Below are positions 1-8,966 of a stretch of 36,604 bases of DNA, piece after piece. Source of the stretch: DSYF01 sp041181065 (lineage in GTDB: Bacteria > Verrucomicrobiota > Verrucomicrobiia > Limisphaerales > DSYF01); contig JBEGQI010000126.1 of NCBI GenBank assembly GCA_041181065.1, forward strand, positions 1 to 36,604. Reading direction: 5' to 3'. A program made the translations under genes and the position numbers. The notes under the pieces were generated by a model. The model was not told the DNA's origin, ran no database searches, and worked only from the letters and a program-made list of their open reading frames with translations. Numbering within the stretch: the first letter of the stretch is position 1; each line of letters begins with the position of its first letter.

Positions 1-1
1 C

Positions 2-1816
<1,815 letters not shown>

Positions 1817-1844
1817 GCCGCAACCCAGAAACATTTCCGACGTC

Positions 1845-2621
1845 ATGAAAGTTAAATTGAAAGTTTGGCGGCAGAAGAACGGTAACACGCCCGGCCAGTT
1901 CAAAGTTTACGAGACGCCCGAGCTGAACGAGAACATGTCGTTCCTCGAGATGCTCGATGTCGTGAACGAAGATCTCGCCGTCAAGGGCGAGGAGCCCATC
2001 GCGTTCGATCACGACTGCCGGGAAGGCATCTGCGGCACGTGCTCGCTGGTCATCGACGGCAAGCCGCACGGCCCGCACAAAGGCATCGCGACCTGCCAGA
2101 CCTACATGCGCAGCTTCAAGGACGGCGACCTGATTTGCGTCGAGCCGTTCCGCGCGAAAGCGTTCCCGCTCATCAAGGACCTAGTCGTGGACCGCAAGGC
2201 CTTCGATCGCATTCAGCACGCGGGTGGTTTCATCAGCGTGCGCACCGGCGCCGCGCCAGACGCAAACTCGATTCCCGTTCCGAAGGAGAATGCCGACCTC
2301 GCGATGGACGCCGCGCAATGCATCGGTTGCGGCGCGTGCGTGGCCGCGTGCAAGAACGCTAGCGCGATGCTGTTCGTCTCCGCGAAGGTCTCGCATCTCG
2401 GCCTGCTGCCACAAGGTCAGCCTGAGCGCTTCAAGCGCGTCAAGGCGATGGTCGAGCAGATGGACAAGGAAGGTTTTGGCGCCTGCACGGTGACGGGTAG
2501 CTGCGAAGCCGTCTGCCCGAAGGAGATCAGCCTCGACTTTATCGCGCGCATGAACCGCGATTACGGTGTCGCCATCCTCAAGGGCGATCCGAAAGCCGTG
2601 GCCGGCGGTGGGGCTGGCTGA
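1845..2621 (+). CDS. sdhB: Succinate dehydrogenase iron-sulfur subunit
   Basis: The 258-residue electron-transfer subunit links the SdhA flavin to the membrane quinone site. All three cluster ligands sets are visible: the [2Fe-2S] cysteines C58, C63, C66 (CREGICGTC) and C84, the [4Fe-4S] set C159, C162, C165, C169 (CIGCGACVAAC), and the second set C214, C220, C224 (CTVTGSCEAVCPKE), which with its non-Cys spacing fits the usual [3Fe-4S] arrangement. The ATG at 1845 lies 28 bases after the sdhA stop and has no clear Shine-Dalgarno sequence; translation begins with MKVKLKVWRQKNG, as expected for the ferredoxin-like domain. A good terminator follows at 2642-2675, so this is the last gene of the sdh operon. 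Succinate made by the methylcitrate cycle encoded later in the window would be consumed here. Confidence 0.97.
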   Translation: MKVKLKVWRQKNGNTPGQFKVYETPELNENMSFLEMLDVVNEDLAVKGEEPIAFDHDCREGICGTCSLVIDGKPHGPHKGIATCQTYMRSFKDGDLICVEPFRAKAFPLIKDLVVDRKAFDRIQHAGGFISVRTGAAPDANSIPVPKENADLAMDAAQCIGCGACVAACKNASAMLFVSAKVSHLGLLPQGQPERFKRVKAMVEQMDKEGFGACTVTGSCEAVCPKEISLDFIARMNRDYGVAILKGDPKAVAGGGAG

Positions 2622-2641
2622 TTCAGAGAAAATCTTTCAAT

Positions 2642-2675
2642 ACCCGTCGTGCGCAAGCCCGGCGGGTTTTTGTTT
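2642..2675 (+). terminator. Rho-independent terminator after sdhB
   Basis: Arms 2642-2649 (ACCCGTCG) and 2660-2667 (CGGCGGGT) pair over 8 bp with one G-U wobble around a 10-base loop, followed by TTTTTGTTT. It lies 20 bases after the sdhB stop and directly before the end of the convergent CoA-binding gene. Confidence 0.8.
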
Positions 2676-2677
2676 GG

Positions 2678-3046
2678 TCAGAGTTCTTCCGGCGTGATGC
2701 CGATGCCCACGATGCTGCAAGCCTGGATGATGTTCAGCCCAAGCCGTTCGGCTTCGGCCAGAACTTCATCGGATTCTGTGCCGGGATTCAGCCAGAACTC
2801 ATCGCAGCCTCTCGCAGCGATCGCGGGCAAGACTTTCAGCAACACCGGCGGCGGGAGATAGACGCTGATGAGATTGGGTCGCGCTGGCACTTCAGCAATG
2901 CTCTTGAACGCGGGCCGCCCCTCGATTTCCGTTTCCTTCGGGTTTACCGGATAAACCGTGTAGCCCTGTTGCACGAACGCGCGCACGGCCTTGTTGCCGA
3001 ATTTGCTCCGGTCGGCGGACGCGCCGATGATGGCGATGGTTCTCAT
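2678..3046 (-). CDS. CoA-binding domain protein (YccU-like)
   Basis: A 122-residue single-domain Rossmann protein of the CoA_binding_2 family, the small relatives of the succinyl-CoA synthetase alpha-subunit N-terminus. The start IAIIGASADRSKFGNKAV is the nucleotide/CoA-binding loop, TVYPVNPKE follows the second strand, and FWLNPGTES corresponds to the family's W-x-x-x-G loop. No catalytic domain is attached, and the physiological role of these proteins is not established. Its ATG overlaps the stop codon of the FlbD-like gene (ATGA at 3043-3046), so the two are probably translationally coupled and expressed together with the upstream AI-2E permease. It converges on sdhB. Confidence 0.85.
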   Translation of the reverse strand: MRTIAIIGASADRSKFGNKAVRAFVQQGYTVYPVNPKETEIEGRPAFKSIAEVPARPNLISVYLPPPVLLKVLPAIAARGCDEFWLNPGTESDEVLAEAERLGLNIIQACSIVGIGITPEEL

Positions 3047-3276
3047 CCGGGTTTGACGTTGCCGCCGCTTCGCTTGATGCCCTCGGCGATGCGGGTGATC
3101 TCTTGGTTCTCGATCCGCTCTGCCACGGTGGCGACTGACTCTTCCACCGAGAACAGCAGGCCGCCGACCAGATGGATAGTGGTGGATCGACCTTCCACCT
3201 CAAAATATGTGATGTGCTCGCTGTTGATGATGATCTCGCCGCCTTTATTGATGCGGTTCAGTTTGATGAGTGCCAT
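3043..3276 (-). CDS. FlbD-like small protein
   Basis: A 77-residue protein beginning MALIKLNRINKGGEIIINSE, with HITYFEVEGRSTTIHL and the end of the fold around FSVEESVATVAERI. This pattern (hydrophobic start, 'LNRIN', an I-N-x-x-x-I segment, then T-T-I-x-L and a V-x-E-x helix) matches the FlbD family (PF06289), small proteins usually encoded beside motAB in flagellar clusters. No flagellar gene is visible here. The ATG at 3276 is chosen over a longer reading because the fold starts there and the extension would overlap the permease gene. It lies 10 bases after the permease stop and overlaps the CoA-binding gene by 4 bases. The role is unknown; a small RNA- or protein-binding function is possible but only a guess. 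Confidence 0.7.
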   Translation of the reverse strand: MALIKLNRINKGGEIIINSEHITYFEVEGRSTTIHLVGGLLFSVEESVATVAERIENQEITRIAEGIKRSGGNVKPG

Positions 3277-3286
3277 AGAGGGGATT

Positions 3287-4462
3287 TCAAGTTTCGCTCT
3301 TCTTCCAAACGTAGCGGAACATGAGCACGCGCAGCGCCGCCGCCATCGGGATGGCCAGGATGCCGCCGAGCAATCCGCCAAGCAATGTCGTGCCGACCAT
3401 CACGGCGATGATGATCGCCAGCGGGTGCAGGCGCATGCGGTCGCCCATGATCTTGGGCTGGATGATGAAACCTTCGAGCGCTTGCACGACGCCGAAGACA
3501 GCCAGCACGAGCGCCGGATGCAACAAGTCGCCGTGCTGCACGAACGCCAACACCAGCGCACTCGACACGACCACGAACGCGCCGATGAACGGGATCATCG
3601 TCAGAAACACGGCGACGAATCCCAACAGGAAAGCATAGTTCAACCCAATGGCGAGAAACCCGATGGTGTAAAGCACCGCGTCACAGATCGCGACGAGCAC
3701 TTGCCCGCGGAAGAACGCGATCAACTGGTCGTTCACGGCTTTGAGCGAAAAGGCGAGTTCATCCTTCAGGTGTGAATCACGCAACGGCAGGTAGCTCGTC
3801 CAGTGGTCGGTGATGCCACGTTTCTCCATCAGGAAATAAAACGCATACACCGGAATCAGCGCGAGCCCGGCGAAGATGCCGAACAGCGATAGCGCCTTGC
3901 CGAACTGATTGCCGATCCAGCTGCCTACGCTCGGCAACGTGGACGTCAGCACTTTTGAGACGGAAGCGAGTGTTTCTTTGTCCATCTGCGCAGCTGGAGC
4001 GGGCGTGCCGCCCTCGGGGGTCCGGGGCGGTTCCGGCAGCAGCAGCGGCAGGATTTTTTTCACGAACGGCGGCGGGTTGGTGACGAGGCTTTCTACGCGC
4101 GTTTGGAATTGGCCGCTCATCTCCTGTGCTTTGCCAGCGAGTTGTGAGGTTTCAACAACCACGCGCGGGACGATGCTGGCCAACACAGCGAGCAACATTC
4201 CCGCAGCCACGAAGAACACCAACAAGATGGCTCGCGTCCGCGGCACATCGCGCTTCTCGATCCAGTCCACGACCGGATCAAGCAGATACGCCAGCACGCC
4301 CGCGACTGCAAGCGGCCAAAGCACCGGTGCGAGCAGCCCCAAAACTTTTCCGAGACCCCAGACGGCTCCCACCGTCACGCCTGCCAATGCCGCCAGTGCC
4401 AGCGCGCTGAAGGCCATCCAGACCAGCCGGCGTTGATTGTCGGAAGGGATCTGAGAATTCAT
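3287..4462 (-). CDS. AI-2E family transporter (permease)
   Basis: A roughly 391-residue inner-membrane protein of the AI-2E transporter family (PF01594), whose members include exporters of autoinducer-2 and Na+/H+ antiporters, so the substrate cannot be assigned. Hydrophobic segments occur in the family pattern: two near the N-terminus (for example VLWPLAVAGVLAYLLDPVVD), a third before the large extracytoplasmic insert (about residues 100-190, Pro-rich), then a five-segment C-terminal block with GFVAVFLTMIPFIGAF and IIQPKIMGDRMRLHPLAII, the latter a strong family signature. I use the ATG at 4462. A GTG at 4471 in the same frame is possible but sits only 3 bases from a GGAAAG that would serve the ATG better. 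It lies 64 bases after proC and directly before the FlbD-like gene. Confidence 0.9.
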   Translation of the reverse strand: MNSQIPSDNQRRLVWMAFSALALAALAGVTVGAVWGLGKVLGLLAPVLWPLAVAGVLAYLLDPVVDWIEKRDVPRTRAILLVFFVAAGMLLAVLASIVPRVVVETSQLAGKAQEMSGQFQTRVESLVTNPPPFVKKILPLLLPEPPRTPEGGTPAPAAQMDKETLASVSKVLTSTLPSVGSWIGNQFGKALSLFGIFAGLALIPVYAFYFLMEKRGITDHWTSYLPLRDSHLKDELAFSLKAVNDQLIAFFRGQVLVAICDAVLYTIGFLAIGLNYAFLLGFVAVFLTMIPFIGAFVVVSSALVLAFVQHGDLLHPALVLAVFGVVQALEGFIIQPKIMGDRMRLHPLAIIIAVMVGTTLLGGLLGGILAIPMAAALRVLMFRYVWKKSET

Positions 4463-4526
4463 GACGGGCACAATCTTTCCACAGACATTTCAGGTCACAA
4501 CGGGAACATCCACGCGTGTTTGTAGC

Positions 4527-5342
4527 TTAACCGGCGCCGAGCTTCTTCGACTTCTCGGTCGCCGCGCGCACGGCGTTCATCACGGTGCCGCGCAGCTTGC
4601 CCTTTTCCAGCTCGTGAATGCCCTCGATGGTCGTGCCGCCGGGACTCGTCACGGCATCCTTCAATGCGCCCGGATGCTCGCCGGTTTCGAGCACCATCTT
4701 CGCCGCACCGAGAACCGTCTGCGCGGCAAGCTTGGTCGCCAGATCGCGCGGCAAGCCCGACGCCACGCCGCCATCGCTCAGCGCCTCGATGAATTGATAC
4801 ACATACGCCGGGCCGCTGCCGCTCAAGCCGGTCACGGCATCAAGCAACGCCTCCTTCACTTCCGCAGCGACACCCACGGCCGAAAGCAGTTGTTGCGCGA
4901 GCGCCGCATCCGATTTGGTGGCGCCATTGCCGCACGCGAAACCAGAGGCCGACGCTCCCACCAATGCCGGAGTGTTCGGCATGACACGAATCACGCGGGC
5001 GCCGGCGGGCAGGGCAGCTTCCAGCCTGGCTAGCGTCAGGCCAGCGGCGATGGAGATGAGCACATGGTTCGCGGAGAAATGAGGTTTGATTTCGGCAAGC
5101 ACCTCGGCGGCTTGTTGCGGCTTCACGGCAAGGATGATCACGCTTGTGGTCGCGAGGACTTCGGCATTCCTCGCGCAAACATGTGCACCGGTCGCCTCGG
5201 CAAATGCCTTGCTGGCGGCAGGCGCCACGTCGCAGGCGGATATCTGTGCCGGCTTTGCGACGCCGGTCTTGACGAAACCCTGTGCGAGCGCCGTGGCCAT
5301 GCGGCCCGCGCCGAGAAACCCGATGGTGAGCTTGGCTGCCAT
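4527..5342 (-). CDS. proC: Pyrroline-5-carboxylate reductase
   Basis: This 271-residue enzyme reduces 1-pyrroline-5-carboxylate to L-proline with NAD(P)H, the last step of proline synthesis, in the cytoplasm. The N-terminal Rossmann motif is IGFLGAGRMATALAQGF (residues 7-23). MPNTPALVG (121-129) is the conserved substrate/cofactor loop. The C-terminal dimerisation domain carries GLSGSGPAYVY (172-182), and SPGGTTIEGIHELE (233-246) is the P5CR signature. Length is normal. The ATG at 5342 gives MAAKLTIGFLG, exactly at the fold start. It is the first gene of a minus-strand run continuing into the AI-2E permease. Confidence 0.96.
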   Translation of the reverse strand: MAAKLTIGFLGAGRMATALAQGFVKTGVAKPAQISACDVAPAASKAFAEATGAHVCARNAEVLATTSVIILAVKPQQAAEVLAEIKPHFSANHVLISIAAGLTLARLEAALPAGARVIRVMPNTPALVGASASGFACGNGATKSDAALAQQLLSAVGVAAEVKEALLDAVTGLSGSGPAYVYQFIEALSDGGVASGLPRDLATKLAAQTVLGAAKMVLETGEHPGALKDAVTSPGGTTIEGIHELEKGKLRGTVMNAVRAATEKSKKLGAG

Positions 5343-5388
5343 GCCGCGTTTGTAGCAGGCGACCTCGGCGGGCGGAAGGCAAAACAGA

Positions 5389-5407
5389 CGCGCGAAGCGA
5401 ACGCGCT
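5389..5407 (-). terminator. Weak hairpin at the end of the sulfatase gene
   Basis: On the minus strand a 5-bp GCGCG/CGCGC stem with a TTCGCTT loop starts at the sulfatase stop codon and is followed by GTCTGTTTTG. The stem is short and the T-run interrupted, so it is a weak terminator candidate separating the redox module from proC. Confidence 0.35.
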
Positions 5408-7013
5408 ATTTTGTTATGCTGTAAAACGCGCGGTCCGCCGAGGGGGTGGGGTCGGTCAGCGTAACGATGGACCCGTTCGTCGCCGACACAGCATTCGTGA
5501 TGGGCGACCAGAATTGCGTGGTCAAATCATCGCAGCGCCAGAGGGCATAGCTCGTCACGTTCGTTACCGCGCAGGAGAATTGGCCGCCGCTAATCGCGGG
5601 TGATGCAATGGTCACGCCGCTGTTTGTCGTGTAGCGATACATCCAGAACATCAGCCGGTCGCGATACGCCTTTTGCTCGGCGGTGAGAGCGCTATTGAGG
5701 TTGGTCAATTCCGTCGGGTCGGTTTGCAGGTCGTAGAATTCGTCGCGGCCATCGCTGAAGCGAATGAGTTTGTAGCGGTCGTCGCGCAACATTTTTCCGC
5801 CGGCGCTGGCGGCGACGTTGGTGCCAAACTCCTCCGCGTAAGCGAGCCGGAACACGGTGTTGGTCGCAGTCAGCTGGCCCATCAGGCTTTGCGAATCAAC
5901 TGTGATGTTTATCGGCACCGCAGCCGTGGCGGAACTGCCAGCCATCTCCAAGATCGTGGCGAATAGATCCACTGCGTTCACCGGCGTATCGTTGGTGCGG
6001 TTCGGACTGACAACCGACGGTCCACTGATGATAAGCGGCACGTGGATGCCGCCTTCATAAAGCGTGTCTTTGCCGCGGTTCGAGGAATACGGCGGTGCAA
6101 TCACGCTGCCGGGCGTGCCGTTGTCGCCAATGAAAATGATGTGCGTGTTCGCACGGTCCACGACCGAGATTAACCGTCCGATCTCCGTGTCCATCGCCTC
6201 GACCATCGCTTCAAACTGCCGCCGAGAATTGGTCAGCGTGTTGAGCGGGTAGCTTGGGCAAAGCGATTGCGGCGGGTTGTGGAACGGCGTGTGCGGCGCG
6301 TTGAACGCAGCCCAGACGAACCACGCATTCGTGCCTTTTCCCGCGATGAAGTTCGTTGCGTCGTTGACTAGATCGGTCGTGGCGTAGTTGGTGTAGCCGG
6401 GGTTGCTCACGCCATTCACGGTTTTGTTCCAATTGGTGTAGTTGGCGATGGCGCCGATGAGCGAGCCCGCGAAATTTGTCCAGCCGCCGACGGTCCGGGG
6501 CGAGTTCGGACCGGACGCGAGATGCCACTTGCCGAATTGCGCCAGCGAATAGCCGAGGGCTGCATTCGTGAACGCCTTGGGCAGCGTGAACGAACTCACC
6601 GTCAACGACGGGCCGAAGTCCACAATGTCGCCGACGCCAGTGCGAAAGCCGTGTTGCCCGGTCAGAATGCACGAACGCGTCGGCGAGCAGACTGGGTTCG
6701 CGTAGCAGTTGCGGAAGACGACGCCGTTGGTCGCGAGCGACGCGATGTTCGGCGTCGGCGGCAATGTGGCGATGGCGCCGGGTGTGTTGGTGTTGTAGAG
6801 GGAAGAACTATCCACGCCGTAATCGTCGGCGATGATGAGCAGGATGTTTTGCTTGGCGGCCGCAAAAGCGCTGGGGCAAAAGCTCCAAACCCCAAGCACC
6901 AAGCTCCAGAGAAGCACCAAGTTCCCAACACCCATCCCGCGCCGCGTCACACCGTTTGGTTGTTGGTGCTTGAAGCTTCTCTGGAGCTTGGACCTTGGAG
7001 TTTGGAATTTCAC
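5406..7013 (-). CDS. Secreted sulfatase with C-terminal beta domain
   Basis: An arylsulfatase-type S1 sulfatase, expected to hydrolyse sulfate esters (substrate unknown) outside the cytoplasm. From the GTG at 7013 it has 535 residues. The metal-binding start is NILLIIADDYG. The formylglycine site CSPTR is at residues 109-113 (maturation needs a sulfatase-modifying enzyme not seen here). FGKWHLA and FIGDNGTPG are further active-site motifs. The last 80 or so residues (to TDPTPSADRAFYSITK) form a W/F-rich beta domain like that in the YHYH protein. The GTG at 7013 overlaps the peroxidase stop (GTGA), which supports coupling; GTG 6950 or ATG 6935 would also keep the signal peptide. Residues 2-26 and the hydrophobic LVLLWSLVLGVWSF are translated from a dispersed repeat; cleavage is likely after AFA. 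Confidence 0.88.
   Translation of the reverse strand: MKFQTPRSKLQRSFKHQQPNGVTRRGMGVGNLVLLWSLVLGVWSFCPSAFAAAKQNILLIIADDYGVDSSSLYNTNTPGAIATLPPTPNIASLATNGVVFRNCYANPVCSPTRSCILTGQHGFRTGVGDIVDFGPSLTVSSFTLPKAFTNAALGYSLAQFGKWHLASGPNSPRTVGGWTNFAGSLIGAIANYTNWNKTVNGVSNPGYTNYATTDLVNDATNFIAGKGTNAWFVWAAFNAPHTPFHNPPQSLCPSYPLNTLTNSRRQFEAMVEAMDTEIGRLISVVDRANTHIIFIGDNGTPGSVIAPPYSSNRGKDTLYEGGIHVPLIISGPSVVSPNRTNDTPVNAVDLFATILEMAGSSATAAVPINITVDSQSLMGQLTATNTVFRLAYAEEFGTNVAASAGGKMLRDDRYKLIRFSDGRDEFYDLQTDPTELTNLNSALTAEQKAYRDRLMFWMYRYTTNSGVTIASPAISGGQFSCAVTNVTSYALWRCDDLTTQFWSPITNAVSATNGSIVTLTDPTPSADRAFYSITK
6877..7013. repeat. Dispersed CCAAGCTCC palindrome, copy A (inside sulfatase 5' end)
   Basis: Plus-strand left arm (about 6880-6932) is built of AGCTCC, CCAAGCACC, CCAGAGAAGCACCAAG words; the right arm (about 6958-7011) carries their complements TTGGTGCTT, GAAGCTTCTCTGGAGCTTGG, TTGGAGTTTGG. 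The arms form a long imperfect hairpin around a GC-rich centre. The repeat begins right at the peroxidase TGA and is read through as the sulfatase signal peptide. Confidence 0.85.
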
Positions 7014-8857
7014 TTTAGATACTTCTCGTCCGTCAGCGTCTTCAAAAATGCCACCAACGCACATTTGTCACCGTCACTCAGACGCACGCCGCCGTCCGGA
7101 TGTTTCGCCAAATTTGGATCGAGTGTCGCACTGCGCTTCTGACCGGTGCTGTAGTGCTCGACGACTTCCGCCAAAGTCTTGAAGCGTCCGTCGTGCATGT
7201 AAGGCGCGGTGAGCGCGATGTTGCGCAGGCTCGGCGTGGCAAACTTACCCTTGTCCGATTCCTTGCCGGTAATTTTCGCCCGACCGAGATCAGCGAACTC
7301 CGTGTCGAGCCCGTTGTTGGCGAAGGTCTGGCTCTGGAACAGCGGGCCACCGTGGCAATGAAAACAATCCGCACCGAACTGTTCGCGACGTGGGTCGTAT
7401 TCGGTCATGAACAACTCCAGCCCGCGTTTCTCTTCAGCATTGAGCTGCTCCTTGCCCGCGAGCGTGCGGTCGAATTTCGAGTCGAACGAAGTGAGCGTCA
7501 GCATGAAGGCTTCGATCGCAAGGCCGATTTTCTCGGGCGTAATCTCAGGTGATCCGAACGCGGCGGTGAAGAGGGCGGGGTAGTCGAGCCCAGCAGGAGC
7601 GCCGGCGTCCTCGCCGGCTTTGGGTGTGAGAGCGCGAAAAGCCGGCGAGGACGCCGGCGCTCCGCCAAGCTTCGCCACCACATTCGTCAACGTCTCATCC
7701 ATCTCCGTGTGGTCCTGGATCGGCATCAGCGCCTGCTCTCGGAGCGACGGCGCGCGGCCGTCCCAGAAGAACGAACTCTTCCACGCGAGATTGAATAAGG
7801 GCATCGCGTTGCGCGTGCCGATTTGCTCGCGCACGCCGACGCTGTATTTGCGGGGGTCGGCAAAGGCGCGCTTCACGTCGTGGCACGAAGCGCACGAGAG
7901 CGTTTTGTCTTTCGAAAGCAACGGCTCGTGGAAAAGTTTCTCACCGAGCGCGACGCGTTCCTCGATGAGCGGATTGTCCTTGGGCAAATCAGGAATCGGG
8001 AACGTGGCGCTCATGCGGAAGGCATACGGCGTGAACTTGGTCGGCATGTAGAGCGGCTTGACGGTTGCCGTTGCCGCGTGGGCGGCGTCCGCTTTTTGGA
8101 TGCGGCTGACGTGAAATGCGCCCGGCAGATTGGCAACAAGCGCCGCCGCGATCGGATCGCCCTCGCGCGAGTGGGTGGAGGAACCGTCTTTGCGAAACGA
8201 CAGGGGGCGCGGGGCGTTGAGCAACGTGGCGATGTCGAAATCCAGTTCGAGGCGGGTGTCGCTCGCGAGATCGAGCGGCGCGGCGAGCGTGACGCGAGTG
8301 CGATTGGTATCGCGGGCAAGATGATAGGCCCAGCCGTCCAGCGTGCCGCCGTCGTTGCGCCACATGCCTTCGAGCGCGAGGAAGATGAATCCGCCCTGCC
8401 AGCTCCAGTGCAGGCCGTTCAGGTTCGGATTGAGCGGATGGTCGGCGGGAAATTGCGCGCTGTCCGCATGGTTCAATTTCTCACCCGGCCCAAGGTGGAA
8501 GCGGAGGCTGCGGTATTCGGCGGCGGGGACGGAGCCGAGGCGGATCGACGAACGCGCCTTTTCCAGATCCAGCCACGCGACGTCATTTGTGAGTTCCAGC
8601 CACGAACCGTCGGCGCGTTGCAATGCGAAGCCGTGCAGGAGATAGCTGACGCGCGTGATGGAAAAAGTTTCACCCGCTGAGGTTTGGTAACGCAGCGAGT
8701 CGGGTTGGATCGGCGCACCTAAAAACTTCGGCGTGAGTTGGATTTCCAGAGAAGTGCCAAGCGCCAAACTCAAGCATCCCGAGAAGCACCAAGCTGCAAG
8801 GACCAAAAACCGCCGGAAATTGACTGGGGGCTTGGAGCTTTGGGTTTGGATGTTCAC
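7010..8857 (-). CDS. MbnP-like domain fused to di-heme cytochrome c peroxidase (MbnH/MauG/CcpA-like)
   Basis: A 615-residue exported protein joining two domains usually made as separate partners. Residues about 36-250 resemble MbnP (copper-binding partner family): SYLLHGFALQRADGSW, YRSLRFHLG, and NGLHWSWQGGFIFLALEG with W151 and W153. Residues about 270-615 are a bacterial di-heme peroxidase/MauG-type domain with heme sites CASCH (322-326) and CFHCH (498-502), FFWDGRAPSLREQ, and the C-terminal TPSLRNIALTAPYMHDGRF. In known MbnH/MbnP pairs MbnH oxidises a MbnP tryptophan to kynurenine for Cu(I) binding; that this fusion does so is inference. The start is a GTG inside a dispersed repeat; FSGC28 could be a lipobox. 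Residues about 398-425 are an insertion encoded by a perfect DNA palindrome. It is coupled to the sulfatase downstream. Confidence 0.88.
   Translation of the reverse strand: MNIQTQSSKPPVNFRRFLVLAAWCFSGCLSLALGTSLEIQLTPKFLGAPIQPDSLRYQTSAGETFSITRVSYLLHGFALQRADGSWLELTNDVAWLDLEKARSSIRLGSVPAAEYRSLRFHLGPGEKLNHADSAQFPADHPLNPNLNGLHWSWQGGFIFLALEGMWRNDGGTLDGWAYHLARDTNRTRVTLAAPLDLASDTRLELDFDIATLLNAPRPLSFRKDGSSTHSREGDPIAAALVANLPGAFHVSRIQKADAAHAATATVKPLYMPTKFTPYAFRMSATFPIPDLPKDNPLIEERVALGEKLFHEPLLSKDKTLSCASCHDVKRAFADPRKYSVGVREQIGTRNAMPLFNLAWKSSFFWDGRAPSLREQALMPIQDHTEMDETLTNVVAKLGGAPASSPAFRALTPKAGEDAGAPAGLDYPALFTAAFGSPEITPEKIGLAIEAFMLTLTSFDSKFDRTLAGKEQLNAEEKRGLELFMTEYDPRREQFGADCFHCHGGPLFQSQTFANNGLDTEFADLGRAKITGKESDKGKFATPSLRNIALTAPYMHDGRFKTLAEVVEHYSTGQKRSATLDPNLAKHPDGGVRLSDGDKCALVAFLKTLTDEKYLK
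7596..7663. repeat. Perfect 26-bp inverted repeat inserted in frame in the peroxidase domain
   Basis: Arms 7596-7621 (starting GGAGCGCCGGCGTCC) and 7638-7663 (ending GGACGCCGGCGCTCC) are exact reverse complements over 26 bp, separated by a 16-base spacer. It encodes GGAPASSPAFRA...GEDAGAPAGL in the fusion protein, between VVAKL and DYPALF. The second peroxidase at 11451 has only five residues (AAEPF) at this place. Confidence 0.95.
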
Positions 8858-8884
8858 TGGAGCTTGGATGTTGGCCCTTGGCTG
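8745..8884. repeat. Dispersed CCAAGCTCC palindrome, copy B (peroxidase fusion 5' end)
   Basis: Plus strand: a left arm of CCAGAGAAGTGCC, GCGCCAAACTCAAGC, GAGAAGCACCAAGC words and a right arm with GCTTGGAGCTTTGGG and ACTGGAGCTTGGATG, around a CCGCCGGAAATTG centre. The GTG start and the first 34 or so residues of the MbnP-peroxidase fusion are read from this repeat, including the hydrophobic stretch FLVLAAWCFSGCLSLALG. Confidence 0.8.
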
Positions 8885-8896
8885 TTTCTAAATCAA

Positions 8897-8937
8897 CAGC
8901 GGGCCGGGGTGACACACGATTTGGCCCCGACCCGCTG
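8897..8937 (-). other. Strong intergenic hairpin between YHYH gene and peroxidase fusion
   Basis: Arms 8897-8909 and 8925-8937 (CAGCGGGCCGGGG / CCCCGACCCGCTG on the plus strand) pair over 13 bp with one wobble and a 15-base loop. A smaller 6-bp hairpin (TGCCTC/GAGGCA, 8940-8955) lies just before it in the minus direction. No T-run follows, so it may be an mRNA-processing or attenuating structure rather than a classical terminator. Confidence 0.55.
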
Positions 8938-8966
8938 CCTGCCTCACAAGAGGCAAATACATCTCG

